Under the pieces are notes generated by a model, which saw nothing but the letters and a program-made list of their open reading frames with translations, was not told where the DNA came from and made no database searches. Positions 18,926 to 28,049 of a stretch of 64,000 bases of DNA are shown piece after piece (position 1 is the first letter of the stretch; the number at the start of each line of letters is the position of its first letter). A program made the position numbers and the translations under genes. This stretch comes from a virus. The DNA lies in the IMG/VR virus record IMGVR_UViG_3300044640_002737, positions 1-64,000 of that record. The stretch is one strand, 5' to 3'.

Positions 18926-20035
18926 TTACTTATTATTTTTTTTGATGAATTTGGAAAATTTGCTAATTGCTGATCCTATAACTTGATTCATATCATAATA
19001 TCTATATTCAGCAAGTCTCCCGCCTAAAATATATTTGGGATCAGATTCAATCATATTTTTATATTGATTATATTTGATATTGTTTCCTTCATCATTTACC
19101 GGATAATATCTTTCCTTAGTATTATCCCATTTTTCCGGAAATTCTTTGGATATTATAGTAAAATCTTGCTTGCCAAATGTGAAATGTTTATGCTCTATAA
19201 TTCTTGTATATTCTATCGATTCGCTAGTAAAATTAACAACCGCGCAACCCTGATAATCTGGTGTATTGATTAGATGCTCCTCGAATCTGAGACTTCTATA
19301 TTCTAATTCACCGAAACAAAATCCCATGAGTTCGTCTATTGGTCCCGTATATACAACCTTTTCACAAATTGAATTCCATTTTTCTACATCATCCAAATAG
19401 TTCTCGTTTAGTAAAATATCTGCTCCTTTTTGCATATTTTCTATCATATCGGTATATCCATTAACTGGTATACCCTGATAGCAGTCATTAAAATAATTAT
19501 CGTCGAAATTAGTCCTTATGGGTATTCTTGATATTATGCTCTTTGGCAAATCCCTCGGTTCTCTCCCCCACTGTTTTTTAGTATAGCCGTGGAAAAAAAT
19601 TTTATATAGATCCTCGCCTATGGTAGATAATAGATGTTCCTCCAGATTTTTTGGATTCTCTATATTAATTTTTTTTTCTTTGAGTTTATTTATGGCATCC
19701 TCTGGTGTAATACACCCAAAAACCTGATTAAATGTTAGAAGATTTATAGGAAAGGAGAAAACCTTTTCTTCATATTTTACCTTAACCCTATTTGTATAAT
19801 GATTAAATTTAGTGAACCTATTAACATAATTCCATATATCGCTACTCGATGTTCTGAATATATGTGCACCATATTTATGTACATCTATGCCATTTACATT
19901 CTCAGTGTATACATTTCCTGCATTATGGTTTCTTTTATCTATTATTAGACAGGTATATCCATTTTCAATGGCTTGTTGAGCAAATACCGATCCGAAAAGG
20001 CCAGCACCAACTATAAGAAAATCATATTTTTTCAT
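18926..20035 (-). CDS. glf: UDP-galactopyranose mutase
   Basis: FAD enzyme that converts UDP-galactopyranose to UDP-galactofuranose. Dinucleotide site FLIVGAGLFGSVFAQQ, FAD segment NHNAGNVY, the family block VHKYGAHIFRTS, and YTKKQWGR; the C-terminal GGRLAEYRYYDMNQVIG is also characteristic. Length 369 aa is normal. Its presence means galactofuranose is one of the sugars used. Overlaps the upstream gene by 4 bases. Confidence 0.95.
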   Translation of the reverse strand: MKKYDFLIVGAGLFGSVFAQQAIENGYTCLIIDKRNHNAGNVYTENVNGIDVHKYGAHIFRTSSSDIWNYVNRFTKFNHYTNRVKVKYEEKVFSFPINLLTFNQVFGCITPEDAINKLKEKKINIENPKNLEEHLLSTIGEDLYKIFFHGYTKKQWGREPRDLPKSIISRIPIRTNFDDNYFNDCYQGIPVNGYTDMIENMQKGADILLNENYLDDVEKWNSICEKVVYTGPIDELMGFCFGELEYRSLRFEEHLINTPDYQGCAVVNFTSESIEYTRIIEHKHFTFGKQDFTIISKEFPEKWDNTKERYYPVNDEGNNIKYNQYKNMIESDPKYILGGRLAEYRYYDMNQVIGSAISKFSKFIKKNNK

Positions 20036-21009
20036 ATTGATAAATCTATTATTTTTTTACAATATGTATCATAAGTATAACCATCTTTAACTACCACTGG
20101 ATCTTCCTTTTTTCCGTATGTATCTATATAACATATTGCCTCTTTAATGAGTTCCTCTTTATTATTGAAAGATCTAAATGCGGGAACATTATCATTCGAC
20201 TGTGCAAATTCTGCTAATTTCCCCATCATACCTAATGAAAAAATAGTGGAACCACAATATGATGCTTCGCCAAATCTGACCGGAAATTCTAAATGCACTG
20301 GACCCACCTGCTCATGTAGGGTTATTAAGGACCTCTTGTAATATTCTATGCATTCATCGGGACCAATATAAATTCCAGTATGATTATACGTAACTTTATA
20401 TCCGAGCGAACTCATTTGATTTATTATATCTGTTACGCCTGGTCTATTCTCTCTAGTTCCGAAATATGTGATATCAATATCCCTTTTTTCATGATTAGCT
20501 ATATGTGATGAAGAAAGGGAACATGGTAAATACATATAATATAGATTTTCCTTAAACTTGTATAAGTTTTCGTCCATAAGTTCACATTCTCCTATGAATT
20601 CACTGAACTTCAATAGATCTATTTCCTCAAAAGTTCCCTCCATGTATATGGGAGTATCGTATCTTTTTATATATTCCTTCGATACCGAATCAATGTGTAT
20701 TACACTTTTTGAACATATGAAAAAATTAGTATTTGTATATTTTTCAGATATTTCTAAAAATTTATATGGGTCAATTATACACCACATAAAGACGTTTTTT
20801 ATATTAGTATAATCAACATGAAACCAATCTGCCGATTCACCAAATAATATATCACAAGGTCCTCGATTTATTATATTATCTCTAAGATTTGGCTCGACAT
20901 ACTCGACATGTCCTATTTTCGAGAATGCTTTTATGAATCCCTCCATCTTTAATTTATCCCTCGTTGATATGTCACCGGTGATAATTATTTTTTTCATAAT
21001 ATGGTCCAT
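20032..21009 (-). CDS. Glycosyltransferase, GT-B/CgeB-like (325 aa)
   Basis: Two-domain GT-B pattern: N-terminal part without strong motifs, C-terminal part with DIDITYFGTRENRPGV, then YKRSLITLHEQVGP and a family-like EASYCGSTIFSL in which a nucleotide-sugar site is expected. Start may be 12 bases downstream (20997, MKKIIITGD), which gives a more typical N-terminus. Substrate unknown. Confidence 0.7.
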   Translation of the reverse strand: MDHIMKKIIITGDISTRDKLKMEGFIKAFSKIGHVEYVEPNLRDNIINRGPCDILFGESADWFHVDYTNIKNVFMWCIIDPYKFLEISEKYTNTNFFICSKSVIHIDSVSKEYIKRYDTPIYMEGTFEEIDLLKFSEFIGECELMDENLYKFKENLYYMYLPCSLSSSHIANHEKRDIDITYFGTRENRPGVTDIINQMSSLGYKVTYNHTGIYIGPDECIEYYKRSLITLHEQVGPVHLEFPVRFGEASYCGSTIFSLGMMGKLAEFAQSNDNVPAFRSFNNKEELIKEAICYIDTYGKKEDPVVVKDGYTYDTYCKKIIDLSI

Positions 21010-21013
21010 TTTT

Positions 21014-21826
21014 TTATATACATTTCCGAACCTCCATTTTACCGGGAGATGATAAAATATCCAGATGTCTATCTCTCAATATACCAGAGTTTTTATGATT
21101 TGCATCTAACATCCATTGTTTAGTTACCCCATTTTCTCTTGTTCCTCCCCACTCATTGTCGCTTATATAGTCTATCCAATAAATCCCAGTAACCTTCCCT
21201 AGAAGTTTCTTCATTCTGTAATGTAGATCATGATCATCCATATCCTGAGGATAGAATGATTCGTCGAAATAATTAAGTGTTTCTAGATCTTTATGATTTA
21301 TAATTAGCGGTCCTCTGTTTGAACTGTCTCTTATTGAAAATTCATCTCTCCCGGTATTGTTTCTATTTGCATGATCGGTATGTATTAATATATCTGACCA
21401 TATTCCTGGAGGTATAGATTCACAGTTGGAATGGACAGAATCCTTATTAATTATCCAATTATGTGAGGTCCTTGCAGTTACTGAAAAAACATCATCGAAT
21501 AAAATAAAGGGCTTAAGCATCCTCTCATTCCAGCAGGTTTCGTTAATTAACATATCATCCTGAATTATTACAATATGTTCTCCTGAGCTTGCTCTTGCTG
21601 CTATATTATTGGATTTGGTTTCAAATACGTTTGGTGCATGTATTTTTTCTATTCTGATTGATGTATTATTTTTGATGAAATTATCCAAAATTAATTCAGA
21701 TCTGTCAGTACATCCATCCAGAACAGTTACTATCTCATATGTCCCTGTAGTATGTTTTTTTATTCTCTCAAGACACTCCAGTAGTAGATTCTCCTTATTA
21801 TGTACGGTTAGATTTATGCTTAACAT
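21014..21826 (-). CDS. GT2-family glycosyltransferase (270 aa)
   Basis: Classic GT2 opening MLSINLTVHNKENLLLECLE, then VTVLDGCTDRS and the DxD-like VIIQDDMLIN. A later FDESFYPQDMDDHDLHYR is the ED/Q-type catalytic segment. Transfers a sugar from a nucleotide donor; specificity unknown. Confidence 0.85.
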   Translation of the reverse strand: MLSINLTVHNKENLLLECLERIKKHTTGTYEIVTVLDGCTDRSELILDNFIKNNTSIRIEKIHAPNVFETKSNNIAARASSGEHIVIIQDDMLINETCWNERMLKPFILFDDVFSVTARTSHNWIINKDSVHSNCESIPPGIWSDILIHTDHANRNNTGRDEFSIRDSSNRGPLIINHKDLETLNYFDESFYPQDMDDHDLHYRMKKLLGKVTGIYWIDYISDNEWGGTRENGVTKQWMLDANHKNSGILRDRHLDILSSPGKMEVRKCI

Positions 21827-21833
21827 GAGACTT

Positions 21834-22664
21834 TTATTTTATAAGATGCTCTAAATAATTAATTCTCCAGAACTTAATATCCATATTATTCTCGGGTCTT
21901 TCTTCAAATCTGCTTTCTATTAGGTTAATTTTTCTATTAAATTCACCTATATTATTCCAGTAATGTAATGCCTCCCATATATTACATTCCACATAATATC
22001 TAATATCGGTGCACGGTTTTATTGAATATTTAACTTTTAAATTAGTCAATACACTTTGGTCATACCTATGTCCAATATAATTCCCTAAATTATCCTTTCC
22101 ACAAATATTGGGTGAATCCTTTATTATCCTCTCGTCTTGACAATATTTTAAATATTCCTCCATGAATCTGATAGTATTCTCATTTTTCCTTACACCTATT
22201 ATTCCTGCCTCCAACTGAGGAGTTTCCCAATATTCAATTGAATCACATCCCATATAATGAAATGTATCTCTTTTTGTGTAGACTGAATTCTTATTGTCAC
22301 CCATTTGCGATAATAAGAATTCATTAGAATTAAAATGCTCTATTATGAATTCCTTGAATCCGGAGCTAAACGTATCAGTGGAATCCATATAGATTAATAT
22401 TTCACCATTCTCTATTTTTTTAAGAGATTCCAATATAACATACGGTTTCCATAAACACCATCCATCACCTTTGCCGTTAGTGTCTCCCAATATACCAATA
22501 TTGTCCGAATAAAATTTTGTTTTTTCTAACCATTCCCTATCATATTCAAAGATACTATTAAATATAAGGCTTCTCTTAGCTAGGTTCAATATGGATTTTC
22601 TAGGTTTTGAGTATTTTTCATTTGAATATACGCAAAAATTAATTTTCTCTATAATATTATCCAT
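21834..22664 (-). CDS. Glycosyltransferase-like protein (276 aa)
   Basis: GT-A-like: GWCLWKPYVILESLKKIENG followed by LIYMDSTDTF (DxxD at the metal site), and PQLEAGIIGVRKNE, all typical of small polysaccharide-cluster transferases. No exact family is claimed. It overlaps the fucosyltransferase start region by 16 bases. Confidence 0.65.
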   Translation of the reverse strand: MDNIIEKINFCVYSNEKYSKPRKSILNLAKRSLIFNSIFEYDREWLEKTKFYSDNIGILGDTNGKGDGWCLWKPYVILESLKKIENGEILIYMDSTDTFSSGFKEFIIEHFNSNEFLLSQMGDNKNSVYTKRDTFHYMGCDSIEYWETPQLEAGIIGVRKNENTIRFMEEYLKYCQDERIIKDSPNICGKDNLGNYIGHRYDQSVLTNLKVKYSIKPCTDIRYYVECNIWEALHYWNNIGEFNRKINLIESRFEERPENNMDIKFWRINYLEHLIK

Positions 22665-23500
22665 TCCTTTTTATATATGTCTTTTGTGTTATTTCTTAGC
22701 ATAGGTCCAAACCACTTTAAGGGTGCTATAGTTTTTTTAGATTTTGCTAACCATGATCCCCACCAACTGAAGGAGCTATTTGCTATTATATGATAATCAC
22801 ATAATGACATGAGATATAAATCTATATACGGATTATCGTTTTCTGATATAATGTATTCATCACCTGTAAAATTAATTCTGCACCATTCCTTATCATCGGA
22901 AAATATTAGTATTTTTTTGGGTGATTGTGACTCAGACTTAATTATTTCTATAGCATTTTTATAATAATTAATGTCACATGGGGGATGATGATCTGGGTAA
23001 AGTACATAATCTCCTCTCCTTACATGCATTGATATTATTTCATCTTTGGGATTCTTGCCATTTATGCTCTCGTAGATTGCATTGCCTATATACTTATATT
23101 CGTCTTTGAAGTTAAATATTTCTTTTATTTTTTCCTGTATGAAATTAAAATATAGATCAGTTTGATAATAGCCATTTATGTTTGTGTAAGGTATTATATT
23201 TGAGATAGCTGGATCATATTCAAATCCACTCTCCGTAAATTGATATCTTGATTCTATTAAACTTGATTCTATAAAATATGTTTCTATCTTACCACTGAAG
23301 CAATCCAATAGATCACATTTAACATCCATTGATTTGCCGGTTTTCGAGTCAATAGGACCATTGTTTAAATAATTCTTCGTATTCTCTATCGGAAATTTCA
23401 CATCAGAACTTATTTTATTTGCAATACCCAATGCTGATGCAAATTGGAACATTTGGTTACCAAGCCTTCCTGCATAACCTATTTGTCTTAATGTTATCAT
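22649..23500 (-). CDS. Alpha-1,2-fucosyltransferase, GT11
   Basis: N-terminal GRLGNQMFQFASALG and the hallmark MHVRRGDYV (HxRRxDY), plus IANSSFSWWGSWLA near the C-terminus, identify the GT11 family that moves fucose from GDP-fucose to galactose or similar acceptors. It is the direct user of the gmd/fcl product in the same operon. Length 283 aa is typical. Confidence 0.92.
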   Translation of the reverse strand: MITLRQIGYAGRLGNQMFQFASALGIANKISSDVKFPIENTKNYLNNGPIDSKTGKSMDVKCDLLDCFSGKIETYFIESSLIESRYQFTESGFEYDPAISNIIPYTNINGYYQTDLYFNFIQEKIKEIFNFKDEYKYIGNAIYESINGKNPKDEIISMHVRRGDYVLYPDHHPPCDINYYKNAIEIIKSESQSPKKILIFSDDKEWCRINFTGDEYIISENDNPYIDLYLMSLCDYHIIANSSFSWWGSWLAKSKKTIAPLKWFGPMLRNNTKDIYKKEWIIL

Positions 23501-24258
23501 TAATTTTTATTTTTTAAATAATTCTCTACTAATAGATATCTCTCTATATTGGGCATTCCATGTACATCCATATTACTTTCCCATATTCTAGTGTACCACA
23601 TATGAATACCGATATCATCGGAATCTCCGGATATTCTGGGATTAGTTGACATGAATCTTTTGTCAAAATATGGATATAAATAATGGAATTTAACTCCGAG
23701 ATTTTTCAGATACCAGAAAAAGGCATAGTACGGTTCACTCTCTTTTTGGCTCCATTCACCGGTAGTTTGTTTTTCGTGGGGGTAATCGAAGTCATTGTAA
23801 TATTCATCGGAATACTCCAGTCCCATATTATTCTTCCATCCATCGGATCCTATATAAAATTCCATTTCTGAAGGGTCGAAATTGAAATTACTTAGATCTG
23901 ATATTCTTCCAACCATGAAGAAAGAATTCATTGCAACAGGATTGCTTCCCCTATAATGACAATATGCTTCAGATATTGCAGATATTCCATAGTTACCGGA
24001 TTCCATAATATCCAATAATCTTAATATTTCTTCCCGACTTTCTATGAAAAAATCTTCATCCACATGGATAAACCACCTTTCATTTCTATCTTTTATTTCA
24101 TTTATCCAATAGAACCAGGAGTTTGGCCAGTTACCCCGCCCGTCCATTATAATATGCTCGCTACCAGGGAATTTATCTCTGACTATTTTTTTTTGTATAC
24201 CTATCCATTTTGTATTTAAAGAGGTGGTTACGAAAATTATATCACTGTCTTTTATCAT
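23500..24258 (-). CDS. Glycosyltransferase-like protein (252 aa)
   Basis: GT-A-like: start MIKDSDIIFVTTSLNTKWI, then WFIHVDEDFFIES with a DxD. It ends FHYLYPYFDKRFMSTNPR. I chose the second in-frame ATG (24258) because the longer start at 24297 lies inside the divergent promoter region. First gene of the leftward glycan operon; its stop shares a base with the fucosyltransferase start (TAATG). Confidence 0.7.
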   Translation of the reverse strand: MIKDSDIIFVTTSLNTKWIGIQKKIVRDKFPGSEHIIMDGRGNWPNSWFYWINEIKDRNERWFIHVDEDFFIESREEILRLLDIMESGNYGISAISEAYCHYRGSNPVAMNSFFMVGRISDLSNFNFDPSEMEFYIGSDGWKNNMGLEYSDEYYNDFDYPHEKQTTGEWSQKESEPYYAFFWYLKNLGVKFHYLYPYFDKRFMSTNPRISGDSDDIGIHMWYTRIWESNMDVHGMPNIERYLLVENYLKNKN

Positions 24259-24285
24259 ACTAATTATAGTTAAAAAATAGGACAG

Positions 24286-24310
24286 GTTTCGAAACAAAAG
24301 TCCAATTTTG
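24286..24310 (+). promoter_or_regulatory. Class A promoter (variant) for rightward GT7-like gene
   Basis: TTTCG, exactly 11 nt, then CAATTTTG (C replaces T of TAnnTTTG). The TTTCGAAA core is palindromic and a second, less perfect copy faces left (TTTCG, 10 nt, TATTTTTT), so the site may serve both divergent operons. Confidence 0.5.
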
Positions 24311-24329
24311 GCATATTAAAGATAAAACA

Positions 24330-24989
24330 ATGTCTAAAAAGCTATCGGTAATAGTACCTTATAGAAACCGGGAGGAGCATATGGAACAATTCATACCTCA
24401 CATGGAAAAAACACTAAATTCAGAAAATATAGATTTTGAAATTGTAATAGTTCATCAATCGGATGATAAGAAATTCAATAGAGCAAAGCTTCTTAATATA
24501 GGATTTAATGAATCACCCGATAGCGACTATTACGCTTTCCATGATGTTGATATGCTTCCATTGGATTCTGATTATTCATATCCCGATGGACCAACACATT
24601 TAGCTACGGAGGCTGAACAGTTCGGATATAAATTGCCTTATGATGGATATTTCGGAGGAGTTACACTATTCGATAAGGACAGCTTTGTTAAAATAAATGG
24701 ATATTCAAATTCATATTGGGGATGGGGAGCTGAAGATGATGACGTTCTACTTAGATGTGTCATAATGGGGATTCAAACATATAGAAAAAAATGTAGATAT
24801 AAATCATTGGATCATACAAGGGACATAGAGCAGACTCAATATATGCTAAATATACAAAAACTTAGAGAATTCCAGGTAAATCCAACTGCTGATGAGATAT
24901 CTAAGGATGGATTATCGGATCTAAGATATGATAAGTTAAGTGAGGAGAAAATAACAAATAAAACCAGGATGATTAATGTAATTATCTAA
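24330..24989 (+). CDS. GT7-like galactosyltransferase (219 aa)
   Basis: Starts LSVIVPYRNREEHMEQFIPH, then FHDVDMLPLD (metal-binding DVD) and YWGWGAEDDDVLLR, the WGWGxEDDD signature of beta-1,4-galactosyltransferases. It is one of two genes in this island on the + strand and is transcribed away from the rest, so it may be regulated separately. Confidence 0.88.
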   Translation: MSKKLSVIVPYRNREEHMEQFIPHMEKTLNSENIDFEIVIVHQSDDKKFNRAKLLNIGFNESPDSDYYAFHDVDMLPLDSDYSYPDGPTHLATEAEQFGYKLPYDGYFGGVTLFDKDSFVKINGYSNSYWGWGAEDDDVLLRCVIMGIQTYRKKCRYKSLDHTRDIEQTQYMLNIQKLREFQVNPTADEISKDGLSDLRYDKLSEEKITNKTRMINVII

Positions 24990-24993
24990 TCGG

Positions 24994-25545
24994 ATGAATA
25001 AACTTAAAGATATCAAAGGGGACCGTATAGTTATATTTGACCTGGATGACACTCTGATTAAAACTGACGCTAAAATTAAAATAGTCAGTAGAGTAACTAA
25101 AAAAGTTATACGAGAAATGACTCCGGATGAGTTCAATAGCTTCGAGAATAGCTCCTCCCATATATTAAATTTCGACGATTTTGATTGCCCGGAAATATTA
25201 AGGCAGGGTGAATTTATTCATTTTATATTCAATAAATTAAAAAATTACTATAGGAGGGGTATACCCGTATCTATACTTACCGCAAGAAGTTCATCCGATC
25301 TGGTTAGGGATTTCTTTCTTTGTAATAGGATAGACATACATCCCGATCTCGTAATAGCAATTAATGATCCCAAATTTAATTATAGCGGAAATATAGCGGA
25401 AAGAAAGCAAAAAGCTATATCAGATATAATAGATTCCGGTTATACCAATCTCACATTTTTCGATGATAATGATGAAAATCTTAGATTAGCCATGGAGGTT
25501 AATGGATATAGAGGGGCTAAAATAAAATTAGTAAAAGTGGGCTAA
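24994..25545 (+). CDS. HAD-family phosphatase (183 aa)
   Basis: HAD motif I IVIFDLDDTLIKTD, motif II VSILTARSS, a Lys in KQKAISDII and motif IV TFFDDNDENL. The fold matches polynucleotide 3'-phosphatase domains (as in T4 PseT) and other small-substrate phosphatases; no kinase domain is present. Four bases after the GT7-like gene, so a sugar-phosphate role is also possible. Tail-to-tail overlap of 4 bases with the next gene. Confidence 0.75.
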   Translation: MNKLKDIKGDRIVIFDLDDTLIKTDAKIKIVSRVTKKVIREMTPDEFNSFENSSSHILNFDDFDCPEILRQGEFIHFIFNKLKNYYRRGIPVSILTARSSSDLVRDFFLCNRIDIHPDLVIAINDPKFNYSGNIAERKQKAISDIIDSGYTNLTFFDDNDENLRLAMEVNGYRGAKIKLVKVG

Positions 25546-25742
25546 GCTATATCTTTTTTAAGATCCTCGAGTATTCTTGACACTGTAAATTTAAGATGCT
25601 CCGTATTTTTAACTATCGTTTCAGGATCATCATTTTTCAATAAATAACTTACCGTTTCAAGAGACCCTATAGAATATGCTATTTTACTTTTTAGTATAAC
25701 ATTTTCTTTTATTACATCATCTTTATATTTTTTATTGTTCAT
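25542..25742 (-). CDS. Unknown small helical protein (66 aa)
   Basis: Lys/Glu-rich, predicted helical, no recognised family. Converges with the HAD gene (4-base overlap of ends). Kept because it fills the gap before a strong terminator; confidence is moderate. Confidence 0.45.
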   Translation of the reverse strand: MNNKKYKDDVIKENVILKSKIAYSIGSLETVSYLLKNDDPETIVKNTEHLKFTVSRILEDLKKDIA

Positions 25743-25788
25743 TAATTATCTATATTTTAAGATATATAACTGATATAAAGAAATATAC

Positions 25789-25827
25789 AAAAAAACCATT
25801 CAATATATAAATTGAATGGTTTTTTTG
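25789..25827. terminator. Strong bidirectional terminator
   Basis: 16-bp stem AAAAAAACCATTCAAT/ATTGAATGGTTTTTTT with loop ATATAA. Works for clpC (minus strand) directly upstream and is T-tailed on both strands. Confidence 0.9.
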
Positions 25828-25848
25828 GATCACATGATTCTAATGACT

Positions 25849-27915
25849 CTATGCCATATCATCTTTTCTTTTCCTTTTCTGTAGTATCTTAAATTTTACT
25901 GGATTCTGTATACCACCATCTTTCTCTTTGTCATATGATAATGTAACTGTGCTTTCCTGTGGTATTTTATTTTGTACCATCAGATCAGCTAATGTATCCT
26001 CAATATATTTCTGTACTATTCTTTTTAATGGTCTAGCACCAAATTTTGGATTATATCCAGCTTCACATATTTTATCTTTAAGATCATCAGCTATTTTAAC
26101 TTTAAATCCTAGTGATTCTAATCTAGGAATAACCTTATCCAATTCAACATCAAGTATTTGAAGTAGATCTTTCTTTTCTAATGTTTTAAAATAAACTATA
26201 TCATCCAATCTATTTATAAATTCAGGGGAAAACTTCTTCTCAAGTTCTTTTCTAAGAAACATTTCATTTTCCATTTCAGCATAGTTTTCCTTTGTTGCTG
26301 TTGAAAACCCGACACCGCCACCAAATTCTTGCAATTTTCTTTGGCCTATATTAGAGGTCAATATGATTAACGTATTCTTGAAGTTTATTTTTCTCCCCAT
26401 ACTATCTGTGATATGACCTTCATCCAGTATCTGGAGTAGTGTATTAAATATCTCGGGGTGTGCCTTTTCAATTTCATCAAAAAGTACTATTGAATATGGT
26501 TTTCTTCTTATTTTCTCGGTTAATTGTCCTCCGTCTTCGTGTCCAACGTATCCTGGAGGAGCTCCCGTTAATTTAGATACGTCAAATTTTTCCATATATT
26601 CACTCATATCAACTCTTATTAATGAGTCAGTATCTCCAAACATATATTTAGATAATTCTTTCGCCAATTGGGTTTTACCAACTCCGGTAGGTCCTAATAG
26701 CATAAATGATCCTATTGGTTTATTTGGATCTTTCAGTCCCATTCTATTTCTAAGGATAGCCCTAGCAATTTTTTCTATAGCATGATCTTGACCTATTACT
26801 TTTCCACGTAATTCATCATTCATCCTGTAGAGCCTTTCGTTTTCAACCTCTGAAACTTTCTTAAGAGGAACCCCTGACATCATCGAAACTACTTCCGCTA
26901 CTCTTTCACCATCAACAACTTTTCTTTTCGCCTTAAGTTTTTCTTCCCATGACTTTATTTCAAGATCCAGAGATAATCTAATTTTTCTTTCCTGATCTCT
27001 GTATTTAGCAGCACCCTCATAATCTTGCTTTTTTACAGATTTATCTTTTTCCTCAGTTACTTTAATAAGGCTGGTTTCCAAATTAGTTATGCTGTCTGGA
27101 ATTTTAACATCGCTAAGCTGTGTTCTACTTCCTGCTTCATCAAGTGCATCTAATGCCTTATCGGGAAAATTTCGATCAGTAATATATCTTTCAGTAAGTT
27201 TCACACAATTTAATATGGCTTCATCCGTATATTTTACATTATGATAATCCTCATATTTACTTTTTATGTTTTCTAGTATCTCTATGGTAGTTTCTGCATC
27301 TGGAGGATTTACAATAACTTTCTGAAATCTTCTTTCTAGTGCACCATCCTTTTCTATGTTCTGTCTATATTCATTCAGCGTGGTTGCCCCGATGCATTGT
27401 ATCTCGCCTCTAGCTAATGGTGGCTTAAACATATTGGAAGCATCCAATGAACCCGATGCACCGCCAGCTCCGACCATGGTATGAATTTCATCTATGAAGA
27501 TTATTATATCCTTATTGTTTCTGAGCTCCTCTAGTATCCCCTTTACTCTTTCCTCAAATTGGCCTCTATATTTGGTTCCTGCCACCATTGAACCTAAATC
27601 CAAAGTAAGTACCCTTTTATTGAGTAGACTTCTTGAAACCTTCCTTTGTACTATTTTTAATGCTAATCCTTCGGCAATTGCTGATTTACCAACACCGGGT
27701 TCTCCAATTAAAACTGGATTATTTTTCTTTCTCCTGGAGAGGATCTGTGAAACTCTCTCTATTTCTTCGTCTCTACCGATTATTGGATCTAATTCACCTC
27801 TAATCGCCATCTCTGTTAAGTCTCTAGAATAAGAATCTAATATGGGAGTTTTTACCCCCTTCTTTGATTTGTATGCTGATGCTAAATCATCATCCTCGTT
27901 TTCGTTGTAATTCAT
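25849..27915 (-). CDS. clpC: ClpC-like AAA+ unfoldase lacking the N-domain
   Basis: Two AAA+ modules: D1 with Walker A GEPGVGKS, Walker B IIIFIDEIHTM and KYRGQFEERVK; a short middle region with UVR-like QDYEGAAKYRDQERKIR; D2 with GPTGVGKTQLA, IVLFDEIEKAHPEIF and sensor-2 region GARPLKR. A VGF tripeptide (GGVGFSTATKENY) sits where ClpC/ClpA contact ClpP. Cellular ClpC proteins run about 820-850 aa; this one is 688 because the N-terminal adaptor domain is absent. No ClpP gene is in the window, so host ClpP is the likely partner. A class A promoter lies at 27951-27985. Confidence 0.92.
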   Translation of the reverse strand: MNYNENEDDDLASAYKSKKGVKTPILDSYSRDLTEMAIRGELDPIIGRDEEIERVSQILSRRKKNNPVLIGEPGVGKSAIAEGLALKIVQRKVSRSLLNKRVLTLDLGSMVAGTKYRGQFEERVKGILEELRNNKDIIIFIDEIHTMVGAGGASGSLDASNMFKPPLARGEIQCIGATTLNEYRQNIEKDGALERRFQKVIVNPPDAETTIEILENIKSKYEDYHNVKYTDEAILNCVKLTERYITDRNFPDKALDALDEAGSRTQLSDVKIPDSITNLETSLIKVTEEKDKSVKKQDYEGAAKYRDQERKIRLSLDLEIKSWEEKLKAKRKVVDGERVAEVVSMMSGVPLKKVSEVENERLYRMNDELRGKVIGQDHAIEKIARAILRNRMGLKDPNKPIGSFMLLGPTGVGKTQLAKELSKYMFGDTDSLIRVDMSEYMEKFDVSKLTGAPPGYVGHEDGGQLTEKIRRKPYSIVLFDEIEKAHPEIFNTLLQILDEGHITDSMGRKINFKNTLIILTSNIGQRKLQEFGGGVGFSTATKENYAEMENEMFLRKELEKKFSPEFINRLDDIVYFKTLEKKDLLQILDVELDKVIPRLESLGFKVKIADDLKDKICEAGYNPKFGARPLKRIVQKYIEDTLADLMVQNKIPQESTVTLSYDKEKDGGIQNPVKFKILQKRKRKDDMA

Positions 27916-27950
27916 ATTTTATATAATAAGATTAGATCCTTTATTTTATG

Positions 27951-27985
27951 CAAAAGTAGTGTAATATTCCGGCAATATAAAAATA
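27951..27985 (-). promoter_or_regulatory. Class A promoter of clpC
   Basis: On the minus strand: T-rich tract, TGCCG, 11 nt, TACTTTTG. The -7 box matches the Bacteroidota TAnnTTTG consensus; leader to the ATG is about 30 nt. Confidence 0.7.
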
Positions 27986-28006
27986 AAAGGGAGTTTATTT
28001 CAAAAA

Positions 28007-28028
28007 AAAATCCGGATATCCGGATTTT
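28007..28028 (-). terminator. Terminator after collagen-like fibre gene
   Basis: Perfect palindrome AAAATCCGGATATCCGGATTTT just beyond the stop of the 519-aa fibre gene, T-tailed on the minus strand. Confidence 0.8.
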
Positions 28029-28049
28029 GTATTATATACTATTTTTATT

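Noticed and set aside
14753-24297. Prophage or host contig contamination because of many sugar genes
   Set aside because: The island is flanked on both sides by phage genes, packed in phage style, with no integrase or host housekeeping genes.
23500-24297. Longer start (24297) for the first glycosyltransferase of the island
   Set aside because: The extra 13 residues would lie in the divergent promoter region; the ATG at 24258 gives a typical GT start.
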